A DNA stretch of 64,000 nucleotides from Salinicola acroporae (GTDB lineage: Bacteria; Pseudomonadota; Gammaproteobacteria; Pseudomonadales; Halomonadaceae), in the NCBI RefSeq assembly GCF_003206615.1, contig NZ_PZJW01000004.1, positions 124,001 through 188,000 on the forward strand, given 5' to 3'. Numbering within the stretch: position 1 is the stretch's first letter; the number at the start of each line of letters is the position of its first letter. Shown one piece after another: positions 1 through 9,655 of this stretch. The notes beneath the pieces are model-generated. The model was given only the letters and a program-made list of their open reading frames with translations, made no database searches and had not been told where the DNA came from. A program made the position numbers and the translations under genes.

Positions 1-93
1 ACTGCACTCATCCATCGCCCCTGCGCAAGTGGGTTTTCCGGCCGCAGGCGAGGGCCGCTAGACTGAGGCCCAGACAGTCATCAACGAGGTGAT

Positions 94-864
94 ATGAGCC
101 GTTCCAGTACTACATCGACCCCCCGGGCTCGTGGCGTCGATCGCGTCATCTCGCTGTGCGAACAGCTTCACTTGCACCGTCAACCGATGACGCCGAAGGC
201 ATTGATGGCGGCCACCGGCGCGCCGCGATCGAGCGTCTACGAGCTGGTCAACCTGCTCAGTGAAGCGGGCTGGCTGGAGACGGAGAGCGACGGCCGGATC
301 TTCTTCGGCCGGGCAATGCACTCCTTCGGTCTCGACTATGCCGACCACAATGACTTGCTGCGCCGTGCCCGGCCCGTGATGCGCCAGTTGTCTGCGCGTT
401 TCGACGAGACCACCCAGCTGTGCATGCTGGATGGTGACAAGTACACGGTCATGCTCAACGAAAACGGCGCCCGACCTTTTCGTATCAGCTCCGAAGTCGG
501 GGTGAAGGTGCCGATTCCCTGGACCGCATCCGGCCGGGTGCTGCTCGGCGGCATGAGTCGGGAAGCGATGCTGGAACTGGTACCAGAGGAGGATTTCACG
601 CTTCCCAGCGGCGAGCGTATCGATATCGATGGATTCATCGCCGATATCGAGTCGACACGTCGCCGGGGTTACGCCCTGACCGAGGGCCTGGTCGACAGTT
701 TTGCCTGCTGCATGGCCGCTCCCATCCACGAGGGCACCGGCCCAGCCCGGGCCACGCTCTGCTTCACCGTCGGCCGTGACGCTGACGAGGCTCGCCGTGA
801 AACCTTGCTTACGGCCTTGCGCGAGGCGTCCTGCTCGCTCTCCCGCGAGACCGATCCCCGCTGA
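94..864 (+). CDS. IclR-family transcriptional regulator
   Basis: 256 aa. An N-terminal winged helix-turn-helix (about residues 12-75) is followed by an IclR-type effector domain (about 85-250) containing the family-typical VPIPWTASGRVLLGG stretch. IclR proteins bind dyads close to TGGAAATNATTTCCA and usually respond to a small carbon metabolite. The gene ends 23 bp before an aldolase/dehydratase-like gene on the same strand, so the two probably form one transcript and the regulator may control it; that is inference. A possible -10 (TAGACT) lies near position 58. No operator dyad is visible in the 93 bp upstream, but matching 15-bp palindromes occur at 2137 and 35919. The effector is unknown. 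Confidence 0.9.
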   Translation: MSRSSTTSTPRARGVDRVISLCEQLHLHRQPMTPKALMAATGAPRSSVYELVNLLSEAGWLETESDGRIFFGRAMHSFGLDYADHNDLLRRARPVMRQLSARFDETTQLCMLDGDKYTVMLNENGARPFRISSEVGVKVPIPWTASGRVLLGGMSREAMLELVPEEDFTLPSGERIDIDGFIADIESTRRRGYALTEGLVDSFACCMAAPIHEGTGPARATLCFTVGRDADEARRETLLTALREASCSLSRETDPR

Positions 865-887
865 CATCCCTATCCGGAGAACAGATC

Positions 888-2108
888 ATGAACAAGACGA
901 CTCCCCCGGCAACGCGGCAGAAAGGGACCCTAAGGTCGATGCCTGCTCAACTGCTGGCTGACGTGCCGCTGCCGGCGGCGGCGATACTCGAGGCGCCGCT
1001 GGCCCACAACCTGGTATGGATGCAGCGCTTCGCCGACGACCACGGTGCCAAGCTTGCTCCTCACGGCAAGACCACCATGGCACCCAAGCTGTTTCAGCGT
1101 CAGCTCGAGGCGGGGGCCTGGGGCATTACCCTGGCCACGGCGGTGCAGACGGTCGCGGCGCATGCCCATGGCATAGCGCGGGTATTGATGGTCAATCAAC
1201 TGGTCGGTCGGCCGAACATGGCGCTGGTGGCGGATGCCATCGAGGCGGGGCTGGAGTACTACTGCGTGGTCGACGGCGCGGACAACGTTCGCGACCTGGG
1301 GGCATTCTTCGCCGCCAGGAACCTGACACTGAATGTATTGGTCGAGCTGGGTATCGACGGCGGCCGCTGTGGTTGCCGTACTGCCTCGCAGGTCGACGCG
1401 CTGGTGGCGGCGATCGCCGCCGAGCCGGCGCTGGCGCTGGTCGGCATCGAGGGTTACGAGGGCATGATCGGTGGCGACGACGAGATTGCCGCGGTACGCG
1501 CCTACGGCGAGCGGCTGGTCGATACCGTCAAGACGCTGCGCGCCAGTGGCGCACTCCAGCGCGAGGCGCCGATCGTCACGGCCTCCGGCTCCAAGTGGTT
1601 CGATCTGATCGCCGAAGCGTTCGACAAGGCGGAGCTGCGCGAGCACTACACGCCAGTGCTCAGACCGGGCTGTTACGTGGTTCACGATCACAAGCTCTAT
1701 GCCGGTGCGATGGATGCGATCAAGGCCCGTGATCCGGCGCTCGAGGGTGAGTTGAAGCCGGCGCTGGAAGTGTTCGCCCATGTCCAGTCGCTACCTGAGC
1801 CGGGCCTGGCGATCATCGCCTTGGGCAAGCGCGATATCGGTCACGAGCCGGATCTGCCGTTGCCGCTCCGTCTCTATCGCCGGCACGACGATGACACCTC
1901 GGCGCCCGTCGACGTCCGCTCGTGGCGAACGACGAAGATCATGGATCAGCATGTCTTTCTCGAGATTCCCGACGAAGCCGAGATCGCGGTTGGCGATGTC
2001 ATCGCCTTCGGCACTTCGCATCCCTGCCTGACCTTCGACAAATGGCGACAGCTGCTGCTGGTCGACGAGCGGTTGGCAGTGAAAGAGGTGATCGAGACCT
2101 GCTTCTGA
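888..2108 (+). CDS. PLP-dependent D-serine dehydratase / D-threonine aldolase-like enzyme
   Basis: 406 aa, fold-type III PLP enzyme of the DSD1/D-threonine aldolase group (alanine racemase N-terminal-like barrel plus C-terminal beta domain). The motif APHGKTTMAPK puts the probable PLP lysine at K61. The C-terminal SHPCLTFDKW motif has H378 and C380, the His-x-Cys pair that binds the catalytic metal in eukaryotic-type D-serine dehydratases. GGAG lies about 9 nt before the ATG. It follows the IclR gene by 23 bp. The family splits D-3-hydroxyamino acids or deaminates D-serine; which substrate this one uses cannot be told from sequence. A later ATG (codon 18) is possible but has a poorer ribosome site. 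Confidence 0.85.
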   Translation: MNKTTPPATRQKGTLRSMPAQLLADVPLPAAAILEAPLAHNLVWMQRFADDHGAKLAPHGKTTMAPKLFQRQLEAGAWGITLATAVQTVAAHAHGIARVLMVNQLVGRPNMALVADAIEAGLEYYCVVDGADNVRDLGAFFAARNLTLNVLVELGIDGGRCGCRTASQVDALVAAIAAEPALALVGIEGYEGMIGGDDEIAAVRAYGERLVDTVKTLRASGALQREAPIVTASGSKWFDLIAEAFDKAELREHYTPVLRPGCYVVHDHKLYAGAMDAIKARDPALEGELKPALEVFAHVQSLPEPGLAIIALGKRDIGHEPDLPLPLRLYRRHDDDTSAPVDVRSWRTTKIMDQHVFLEIPDEAEIAVGDVIAFGTSHPCLTFDKWRQLLLVDERLAVKEVIETCF

Positions 2109-2136
2109 TGCCGCTGCCGCATTCGCCATTAAAAAG

Positions 2137-2151
2137 TGGAAATGGTTTCCA
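2137..2151. promoter_or_regulatory. IclR-type operator palindrome
   Basis: TGGAAATGGTTTCCA is a perfect 6-3-6 inverted repeat and differs by one base from the published IclR-family consensus TGGAAATNATTTCCA. It sits just upstream of a sigma-70-like -35 box at 2158, centred near -49 of the inferred start, a typical activator position. A sister site, TGGAAATATTTTCCA, is upstream of malate synthase at 35919. The regulator is inferred, not shown. Confidence 0.55.
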
Positions 2152-2157
2152 TAAATA

Positions 2158-2186
2158 TTGACGCCCGGTCGCCGCTCGCTTAACTT
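2158..2186 (+). promoter_or_regulatory. Candidate sigma-70 promoter for an orphan transcript
   Basis: TTGACG (2158-2163), 17-bp spacer, TAACTT (2181-2186). Transcription would begin near 2193. No convincing coding frame follows before the terminator at 2351-2376, so the transcript may be a small RNA. Confidence 0.45.
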
Positions 2187-2192
2187 GGCATC

Positions 2193-2376
2193 CATGAGCG
2201 GCGACGACGGGTGGGTCTCGTTGTCGACGGCACTCCCTTGACAGGGTGGATCGCGCGCCCGGCCGAAGAGCCGTTCGGCCGCCTCGCGATGCATCTCCCG
2301 AGCGCTCTTCCGTCGGGATGAGACCTAACGAATCATTGACGGAAGTTTGTGGCGAGCCAATGGCTCGCCTTTTTTA
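2193..2376 (+). ncRNA. Candidate structured small RNA (unrecognised)
   Basis: About 184 nt lie between the candidate promoter and an intrinsic terminator. Three helices can be read: CGGCCGAA/TTCGGCCG (2260-2267 with 2274-2281), an imperfect CATCTCCCGA/TCGGGATG stem around 2291-2322, and the terminator GGCGAGCC/GGCTCGCC. The only open frames are short: a leaderless 15-codon frame at 2194, and a 63-codon frame at 2246 that runs through the terminator. It does not resemble an RNA family I know. It could instead be a long untranslated leader for the DUF481 gene with an attenuator. Confidence 0.35.
2351..2376 (+). terminator. Rho-independent terminator
   Basis: GGCGAGCC, a 3-nt loop and GGCTCGCC are followed by TTTTTT. 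It lies about 240 bp after the aldolase-like gene, so it probably ends the orphan transcript starting near 2193. Confidence 0.75.
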
Positions 2377-2546
2377 TATCCAGCGCATCGATCTCCCGTT
2401 CATGCCGACCCGGGGCCTTGAATTCGCAGGCAAATAAGGAGCAAAACGACGTTCGGTTGTTTCCTCGTCGTGGGTTACGTCTAATGAAAAGCGCTGACGT
2501 CAATTCGACGGACGGCGCGTTTCGACAGCCACAAGAGGCCGACAGT

Positions 2547-3344
2547 GTGAATCATCAAGGACGAAAGCCCACTCAGGGACATTCGCGGCGCCGGAAAGTG
2601 CTCATGGTCGCCAGCCTGGGCATCGCGGGTCTGACCTGTGCCGGTATGGCGCAGGCCCAGCTCGAGGATTTCGAGGTCATGGACAACCCGGCGCAGGCGG
2701 AGAAGCCTTTCGAGGGAACCGCCGAACTGGGCTACAACAAGATCAGCGGCAACAGCAACAGCGAGAGCCTGCGTGCCGGGGTCGACATGACCTGGTTCCG
2801 ACAGGCGTGGTCCTACAGTTTCAAGGCGACTGCCAAGAGCGCCAGCGACAACGACGAAACCTCGGCGGAGGAGTATCTGGTCGCCGGGCGGACGCGCTAC
2901 AACCTTTCTGCCTCCAACTACCTGTTCGGTCTGGCCCGCTGGGACAAGGATCGCTTCTCGGGCTACGATTCCCAGTCGACCCTGGCCGGCGGTTACGGGC
3001 GCCAACTGCTGAGCGGTCCGCCGCAGTCGCTGGCCGTGGAGATCGGCCCGGGCGTGCGTCACGACGAGTACGAGGAGGGTGGCCACGACAACGTCGGCCT
3101 GCTCTATGCCGGGCTCGACTACGACTGGCAGTTCTCGGAGACATCGAAGTTTTCGCAGTCGCTGGCGACAGAGGCGTCCGACGAGAACATCGTCGGACGC
3201 TCGGAAACCGCCTTGACGGTGGCGATGAACGACACGCTGGCGCTCAAGGTCTCCTACGAGGTCGAATTCAACGACAGCCCACCGCCGGGCGCGTCCAGCC
3301 AGACCGATACCGCCACGGGGGTGTCGCTGGTCTACAACATGTGA
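2547..3344 (+). CDS. DUF481 family outer-membrane protein
   Basis: 265 aa from a GTG start preceded by GAGG at 8 nt. An ATG at 2484 in the same frame is an alternative with a weak ribosome site. A long signal peptide has a basic n-region (SRRRK), a hydrophobic stretch and AQA cleavage. The mature part has alternating aromatic/polar strands and the motif GTAELGYNKISGNSNSESL, typical of the salt-inducible YdiY/DUF481 family, predicted to be a beta-barrel. It ends in ...SLVYNM. Function is unknown; related proteins are often salt-induced. It is followed by a clear terminator and appears monocistronic. Confidence 0.8.
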   Translation: MNHQGRKPTQGHSRRRKVLMVASLGIAGLTCAGMAQAQLEDFEVMDNPAQAEKPFEGTAELGYNKISGNSNSESLRAGVDMTWFRQAWSYSFKATAKSASDNDETSAEEYLVAGRTRYNLSASNYLFGLARWDKDRFSGYDSQSTLAGGYGRQLLSGPPQSLAVEIGPGVRHDEYEEGGHDNVGLLYAGLDYDWQFSETSKFSQSLATEASDENIVGRSETALTVAMNDTLALKVSYEVEFNDSPPPGASSQTDTATGVSLVYNM

Positions 3345-3372
3345 TCCGCCGGCGGAGAGATGCCGAACCAGA

Positions 3373-3395
3373 ACGGGGCTTCGGCCCCGTTTTTC
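3373..3395 (+). terminator. Rho-independent terminator after DUF481 gene
   Basis: ACGGGGC-TTCG-GCCCCGT followed by TTTTC, 28 bp after the stop codon. Classic TTCG tetraloop terminator. Confidence 0.85.
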
Positions 3396-3426
3396 ATGGC
3401 AGCGCTTGGGTGAGACGTGATTCGGC

Positions 3427-4224
3427 TCAATTCTGGACCGAGATGACCGAGCCGCCGTCGACCCTCACATTGCTGCCGTTGACGAACGAGGCGTGCTGCG
3501 ACACCAGCATGGTGATGACGAAGGCCACCTCGTCGGCTTCGCCGCGGCGCTTGGCGACGATCCCGGGGCGCTCCTCCTTCAGAAAGCTTTCGATCGCTTC
3601 CTCGAAGGTACAGCCGAGCGCTTCGGCGCGCTGCGTCATCATGCCGTCGGTCATCGGCGAGGCGACGAAAGCCGGCGCAACCGTATTGCACAGCACCCCA
3701 AAGGCAGCTTCCTTGTAGGAGAGATTCTTGACGAACGTGCTGAGCGCCGCCTTGGCGGTATTGTAGACCGCCTCTTCCCAGTAGGGCTGGATGGTGTTTT
3801 CCGAGGTCAGGCAGATGAAGCGCCCCCAGCCACGATCGCGCATCGCCGGGATGGTCGCTCGCGCCACGCGGACCGCCGAGAAAAAGTCGATCTGCCAGGC
3901 GTGCTCGTAATCCTCGTCGCTGAGTTCCAGCGGGTCACCCTTGGCCCCGGTGATGCCCGCGGTGTGGACGACGATATCGATCGCGCCGAAGCGTTCGACA
4001 CCCTGGCGAACCAGCGCATCGATTTCGGCCTGATCGGTGACATCCGCCACGATGCAGAGCGGGTCGCCATCAATCTCGGCGGCGGCGCGGGAAAGCGCCT
4101 TCGAATCGAGATCACTGAGAACCAGGTTGACGCCTTCGGCGGCGAGCGATTTGGCCGTGGCCAGACCGATACCGCCCTGAGCGCCCGTGATCAGCGCCGT
4201 TTTACCGCGAATCGCCAGATCCAT
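3427..4224 (-). CDS. SDR-family oxidoreductase
   Basis: 265 aa classical short-chain dehydrogenase/reductase. The cofactor motif TGAQGGIG is at residues 14-21 and the catalytic set includes S141, Y154 and K158 (YNTAK). The usual NNAG is HTAG here. D38 after the second strand suggests NAD(H) preference (inference). A perfect AGGAGG ribosome site precedes the chosen ATG; upstream in-frame codons lack one. The C-terminus FVNGSNVRVDGG is standard for the family. It stands divergent from the TonB receptor. The substrate is not identifiable; 3-oxoacyl-ACP reductase-like and sugar dehydrogenase-like relatives are equally possible. Confidence 0.85.
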   Translation of the reverse strand: MDLAIRGKTALITGAQGGIGLATAKSLAAEGVNLVLSDLDSKALSRAAAEIDGDPLCIVADVTDQAEIDALVRQGVERFGAIDIVVHTAGITGAKGDPLELSDEDYEHAWQIDFFSAVRVARATIPAMRDRGWGRFICLTSENTIQPYWEEAVYNTAKAALSTFVKNLSYKEAAFGVLCNTVAPAFVASPMTDGMMTQRAEALGCTFEEAIESFLKEERPGIVAKRRGEADEVAFVITMLVSQHASFVNGSNVRVDGGSVISVQN

Positions 4225-4435
4225 GATCAAGCCTCCTTGCTCAATGCGGAATGGGTGCGAAGGGATACCGAACTCGCGCCTCCAGCATGGTCGAGCTTGT
4301 CGGTTCCCGCCAATCCCGCCTAGGGCGGATCGCCTTGCGGGGGCGGGCTGGAGACGCAAGAATGGGGGCTTCTCACGCCATATCGCGATTCAAAGCCGCG
4401 GGAAAAGCGGCGACATTCTGATTGCAGGGAACGCC

Positions 4436-6493
4436 ATGACATTCCGTTATCTCTCGACGGCGCTGACTCTCGGTGCCGCCATGCCCGGCGTCGTGCTGGC
4501 GCAGCCCGCGCCGGCAACGTCCTCGTCCGGCGCGCAGCCGGTGATCGAGGTCACCGCGCCACGGCTTGCCCGTGAGCTTTACGCGACGCCTGCCGCGGTC
4601 TCGGCGGTCGATCGTGACGAGATCCAGCAGGGCCAGCAGCGCGTCCGCCTGGACGAATCGCTGGTCACGGTCCCCGGTCTCTTCCTGCAGAATCGCGACA
4701 ATTTCGCCCAGGGGCAGCGAATCTCCATCCGCGGCTTCGGCGCCCGTGCGCCCTTCGGTGTGCGCGGGATCACCGTTGTCGTCGATGGCATTCCCTACAC
4801 CCTGCCGGACGGCCAGGCCCAGCTCGATGCCATCGATCTCGACAGCGCCGAGCGCATCGAGGTGATTCGCGGTCCGGCGGCCGTCCAGTACGGTAACGCC
4901 GCCGGCGGCGTGATCAGCGTGACGACCGCCGATGGCAGCGATGACCCGGGTAGCCACATTCGGCTGGAAGGCGGCAGTGACGGTTATCAGAAGTACGCGG
5001 TCAGCAACGGTGGGGTGAATGGCCCATGGTCCCACCATGTCAGCGTGTCGGCGCTCAATGTCGATGGCTATCGCGATCACAGTTCGACCGAGAAGTACCT
5101 GCTCAACGCCAAGCTGCGCCGCGAGCTGGGAAGCGATCGGGCGCTGACGGCGATCGTCAACCTGCTCGACAACCCGCGCTCGGAAGATCCGGGCGGTTTG
5201 ACCCGCGAGCAGGTTCACGAGGATCGCGATCAGGCGGGGGCGTTCACCGAGGAGTACGACACTGGCCAGTCGGTCGATCAGCAGGTGCTGGGCCTGCAGT
5301 ACGAGGATCTGTCGGCCGGTCCGGGGGAGTTCTACCTCAAGGGGTTCTATCTCAAGCGGGATTTCGAACAGCAGTTGCCTTACCCCGGCGACAGCCTGAT
5401 CGACTATCAGCGCGACTATTATGGCGCCAGCGCCGAGTATCACCAGACGCTCAACGTGGGCGATATGCCGCTGCGCTATGTGGCGGGGCTCGACCTGGCG
5501 CGTCAGCAAGACGATCGCGGACGCAAGAACGTCGCCTTCAATGGCGATGTCACCGGCAAGGTCGCCGATGAGACCCAGACGGCCACTTCTGTCGGTACCT
5601 TCCTGCAGGGCGATCTCGATCTTACCGAGCGCTGGACGCTGTCACTGGGGGGGCGCTACGACCGGGTCGATCTCGATATCGATGACGACTATCTCGGTGA
5701 CGGCGACAACGGCGGCGACCGGACTTTCCATCAATGGAGCGGCTCGGCCGGGTTGAGCTATCGCTATCGTCGCAACCATCAGGTCTACGTCAATACCGGT
5801 ACCGCCTACGAGACGCCGACCTTCTCCGAGTTCGCCAATCCCGCCGGCATCGGTGGTTTCAATCCGGATATCGAGCCGCAGAAATCCTGGAATCGAGAGA
5901 TCGGCCTGCGCGGCAATTTCGACAACGGTCTCGACTACGACGTGGCGCTGTTCTCGGTGCGCGTGCGCGACGAGCTGGTGCCCTACGAGGGCGATGATGG
6001 ACGCACCTTCTACGAGAACGCCGGCGACAGCGATCGCGACGGACTCGAGGTCGCGCTGGGCTGGCAGTTCGATCCGAGCTGGCGAATCGACAGCGCCTTG
6101 ACGCTGGCCCGCTACGAGTTCGATAGCTACGCCAGCGAGGCGGGCGACTACGGTGGCAATCGCATCCCCGGCCTGCCGGAGCAGACCTGGGCCAACCGTT
6201 TGACCTGGCAGGGGCTGGATCGGCGCTTCGCGGCGCTCGAGACGCAGTACGTCGGCGATATGGTGGCCGACAACGCCGGCGACGTTCACGTCGGCGACTA
6301 CTGGCTGGTCAACCTGCGCGGGGGAGATGGCTGGCGTCTGGGTGGCGATACCGTGCTCAAGCTCTACGGCGGTATTCGCAACCTGTTCGATATCGAGCAT
6401 TACGCCAACGTGCGTATCAACGCCAGTAACGACCGCTATTTCGAGCCGGCACCGGGACGAACGGTCTATGCTGGTATCGGAATCGACTTCTGA
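4436..6493 (+). CDS. TonB-dependent outer-membrane receptor (siderophore/ferric citrate type)
   Basis: 685 aa with signal peptide (cleavage near VLAQ-PAP) and a plug domain (about residues 35-150) containing ISIRGFGARAPFGVRG and a VIRGPAAVQYGNAAGG segment. The 22-strand barrel ends in the terminal phenylalanine (GIGIDF) expected for BAM recognition. AGGGA lies 5 nt before the ATG; an upstream open stretch from 4187 has no ribosome site. The receptor takes up a ligand, probably an iron chelate, across the outer membrane using ExbBD-TonB energy. No good Fur box is visible upstream and no siderophore genes are adjacent, so the ligand is open. The 211 bp upstream hold no other gene. Confidence 0.85.
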   Translation: MTFRYLSTALTLGAAMPGVVLAQPAPATSSSGAQPVIEVTAPRLARELYATPAAVSAVDRDEIQQGQQRVRLDESLVTVPGLFLQNRDNFAQGQRISIRGFGARAPFGVRGITVVVDGIPYTLPDGQAQLDAIDLDSAERIEVIRGPAAVQYGNAAGGVISVTTADGSDDPGSHIRLEGGSDGYQKYAVSNGGVNGPWSHHVSVSALNVDGYRDHSSTEKYLLNAKLRRELGSDRALTAIVNLLDNPRSEDPGGLTREQVHEDRDQAGAFTEEYDTGQSVDQQVLGLQYEDLSAGPGEFYLKGFYLKRDFEQQLPYPGDSLIDYQRDYYGASAEYHQTLNVGDMPLRYVAGLDLARQQDDRGRKNVAFNGDVTGKVADETQTATSVGTFLQGDLDLTERWTLSLGGRYDRVDLDIDDDYLGDGDNGGDRTFHQWSGSAGLSYRYRRNHQVYVNTGTAYETPTFSEFANPAGIGGFNPDIEPQKSWNREIGLRGNFDNGLDYDVALFSVRVRDELVPYEGDDGRTFYENAGDSDRDGLEVALGWQFDPSWRIDSALTLARYEFDSYASEAGDYGGNRIPGLPEQTWANRLTWQGLDRRFAALETQYVGDMVADNAGDVHVGDYWLVNLRGGDGWRLGGDTVLKLYGGIRNLFDIEHYANVRINASNDRYFEPAPGRTVYAGIGIDF

Positions 6494-6579
6494 GGCATCG
6501 TCGGCCGATGCCTCGAGGTGGAAAATACCAGAGCGGCGACGGTGTATCGCCGCCATCATCGATGATTCAAGGAACCGTT

Positions 6580-6759
6580 ATGCGCACTTTCGTCCCGTTT
6601 GTCGGAGCCCTGGTCCTGCTCTCTCTCGTTAGCGGCTGCACGTTCAACCGCTACAACGATGGGCATCGCGAGGTGAAGCCCGGCGTGCCCCAAGAAGGGC
6701 CGACCAGTAACCCGGCAGACGCCTCCCGCGGCCAGAATGGCACTGGCGAACTGCCGTAG
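6580..6759 (+). CDS. Small lipoprotein, unknown function
   Basis: 59 aa. A signal peptide ends in the lipobox LVSGC with the lipidated cysteine at position 20. The mature part is only about 40 polar residues rich in Gly, Pro, Asn and Glu. AAGGAA precedes the ATG. It lies 86 bp after the TonB receptor and may be co-transcribed with it. Too short for a family assignment. The +2 residue is threonine, so outer-membrane sorting by Lol is likely (inference). Confidence 0.65.
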   Translation: MRTFVPFVGALVLLSLVSGCTFNRYNDGHREVKPGVPQEGPTSNPADASRGQNGTGELP

Positions 6760-6787
6760 GCGGCGGTGATTTCCGAGACCTGACGCA

Positions 6788-6811
6788 ACAAGCCGCCCGC
6801 AGGCGGCTTGT
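6788..6811. terminator. Inverted repeat between convergent genes (possible bidirectional terminator)
   Basis: ACAAGCCGCC-CGCA-GGCGGCTTGT is a perfect 10-bp stem between the lipoprotein and serA, whose 3' ends face each other. Neither side has a long T-run, so its efficiency is uncertain. Confidence 0.55.
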
Positions 6812-6837
6812 CGATCGACGGCGCACCGAGGCGACGA

Positions 6838-8088
<1,251 letters not shown>

Positions 8089-8479
8089 TGGTGGATCAAC
8101 CCTTCTTCATCGGCTTGTGGCGACGGTGGCATGACGAGCGGCGTCGCATTCATGGGAAGATCTGGCGAACCGGGGCGGGGAGCCCCCGCTTCGGCGCCGC
8201 CAGCGGGCGCATAGCTTAACACAGGCACTGCCGGGCAGGATGAAAATGACGCGGCTTCAACGTGAAGCCTATGCATCCGTGAAGTGCGCCGCCCAGCCCG
8301 GCATGGGCGACCACGAGGCCGCCGGGCCGGATTTGCCGCCGGGGGCAGACGTCCCCCCCGGGCGGCGGTGTATACTGGGAAGCCGTTTCCGAACTGGCGT
8401 GGCGTTATCCGGACGTTCGCGCCTCGATGAGAGCTCCCGGCGCCATCTGGATGGCCGCGAGCGATGACACGAGAGCCCC
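8089..8479. other. Intergenic region between divergent serA and xseB
   Basis: No coding frame is supported here. It contains a small perfect dyad GGCTTCA-ACG-TGAAGCC (8253-8269), a G/C-rich hairpin around 8337-8369, and a -10-like TATACT at 8371-8376 directed at xseB without a convincing -35. The dyad may be an operator for serA or for the xseB operon; there is no direct evidence. Confidence 0.4.
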
Positions 8480-8758
8480 ATGCCCGACAAGATGGCTGAC
8501 AAGGACGTTTCCCAGGACGACCCCAAGGACTTCGCCGCGACGCTGGATCGGCTCGAGACGCTAGTGGCTCAGCTCGAGTCCGGAGAACTGACGCTGGAGG
8601 CCTCGTTGAGCGCCTTCGAGCGTGGCGTCCGGTTGACACGGGATGCCCAGCACCGCCTCGACAGTGCCGAGCTCAAGGTCCAGGCCCTGCTCGAACAGGG
8701 CGATGGCGGCCTGCAGTCGGTGCCGTTCGAGACCCGGGAGCCGGACCATGAGCGCTGA
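8480..8758 (+). CDS. xseB: Exodeoxyribonuclease VII small subunit
   Basis: 92 aa. Small helical subunit that binds XseA to form exonuclease VII. The conserved core runs from FAATLDRLETLVAQLESG through LEASLSAFERGVRL to the predicted C-terminal helix. It overlaps ispA by 11 bp, an arrangement (xseB-ispA-dxs) standard in gammaproteobacteria. xseA is not in the window. The first ATG is used; the next in-frame ATG (codon 5) is also possible. Confidence 0.93.
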   Translation: MPDKMADKDVSQDDPKDFAATLDRLETLVAQLESGELTLEASLSAFERGVRLTRDAQHRLDSAELKVQALLEQGDGGLQSVPFETREPDHER

Positions 8759-9638
8759 TCAACCCGGTGTCGCGGCGGTGATCGACGCGGCACGGTCACG
8801 CAGCGAGCACGTGTTGACCGGCTGGCTCAATCGCCAGAACGGCAGCTGCGCCACCCTCGACGATGCACTCCGGTACAGCGTGCTGGGGTCCGGCAAGCGG
8901 CTGCGTCCGGTGCTGGTCTATCTCGCCGGGCGTGCGCTCGGGGCCGAAGACGACACGCTGGATGCGCCGGCGGCGGCGATCGAGATGATCCATGCCTATT
9001 CGCTGGTCCACGACGATCTGCCGGCCATGGATGATGACGACCTCCGCCGCGGCCGGCCGACGGTCCATCGCGCCTTTGACGAGCCGCTGGCCATTCTGGC
9101 CGGCGATGCGCTGCAGACGCTGGCATTCGAGGCGCTCGCCTCCAGGCCGCATCCGCGGCTGGCGGCCCTGATCACCACGCTCGCCCAGGCCGCCGGTCGG
9201 GATGGCATGGCGGCGGGGCAGGCGATCGATCTCGGTGCCGTCGGTGCCCCGATGGATCTCGCGGCACTGCAAATGATGCATCAGCACAAGACGGGGGCGT
9301 TGATCCGTGCCGCCGTGCGCCTGGGGGCGCTGGCCGCGGTCGAGGAGTCCGATCCCCGGGTGGCGGCACTGGATCATTACGCCGCGGCAATGGGGCTGGC
9401 GTTCCAGATTCACGACGACGTTCTCGACGTCACCGGCGACACTCGGACCCTGGGCAAGACCTCCGGCGCCGACGCGCGCCGCGACAAACCGACCTATCCT
9501 GCTCTTCTCGGTGTCGCACAGGCCCGTGATCGCGCGCTCCACCTTCTCGACGAGGCGCTCGAGGCCCTGCAGCCGCTGGGCGAGGCAGGCCTGCCACTGG
9601 CGGCTCTGGCCCGTTTCATGATCGATCGCGATCACTGA
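8748..9638 (+). CDS. ispA: Farnesyl diphosphate synthase / polyprenyl synthetase
   Basis: 296 aa. Condenses IPP with DMAPP and GPP to make FPP. The first Asp-rich motif is DDLPAMD (D89-D95) and the second is the DDVLDVTGD segment near residue 222. GSGKRLRP binds IPP diphosphate. The start ATG lies inside the end of xseB, indicating translational coupling. An upstream in-frame extension inside xseB is out-of-frame noise. Product chain length is inferred from close similarity to IspA-type synthases and operon position. Confidence 0.94.
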   Translation: MSADQPGVAAVIDAARSRSEHVLTGWLNRQNGSCATLDDALRYSVLGSGKRLRPVLVYLAGRALGAEDDTLDAPAAAIEMIHAYSLVHDDLPAMDDDDLRRGRPTVHRAFDEPLAILAGDALQTLAFEALASRPHPRLAALITTLAQAAGRDGMAAGQAIDLGAVGAPMDLAALQMMHQHKTGALIRAAVRLGALAAVEESDPRVAALDHYAAAMGLAFQIHDDVLDVTGDTRTLGKTSGADARRDKPTYPALLGVAQARDRALHLLDEALEALQPLGEAGLPLAALARFMIDRDH

Positions 9639-9655
9639 CCCGGTAACGACATTTT

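Noticed and set aside
2246-2437. 63-codon frame through the terminator at 2351
   Set aside because: It spans an intrinsic terminator, has no ribosome site and no recognisable sequence.
4225-4435. Fur box upstream of the TonB receptor
   Set aside because: No match to the Fur core in the gap; iron control cannot be claimed from the sequence.
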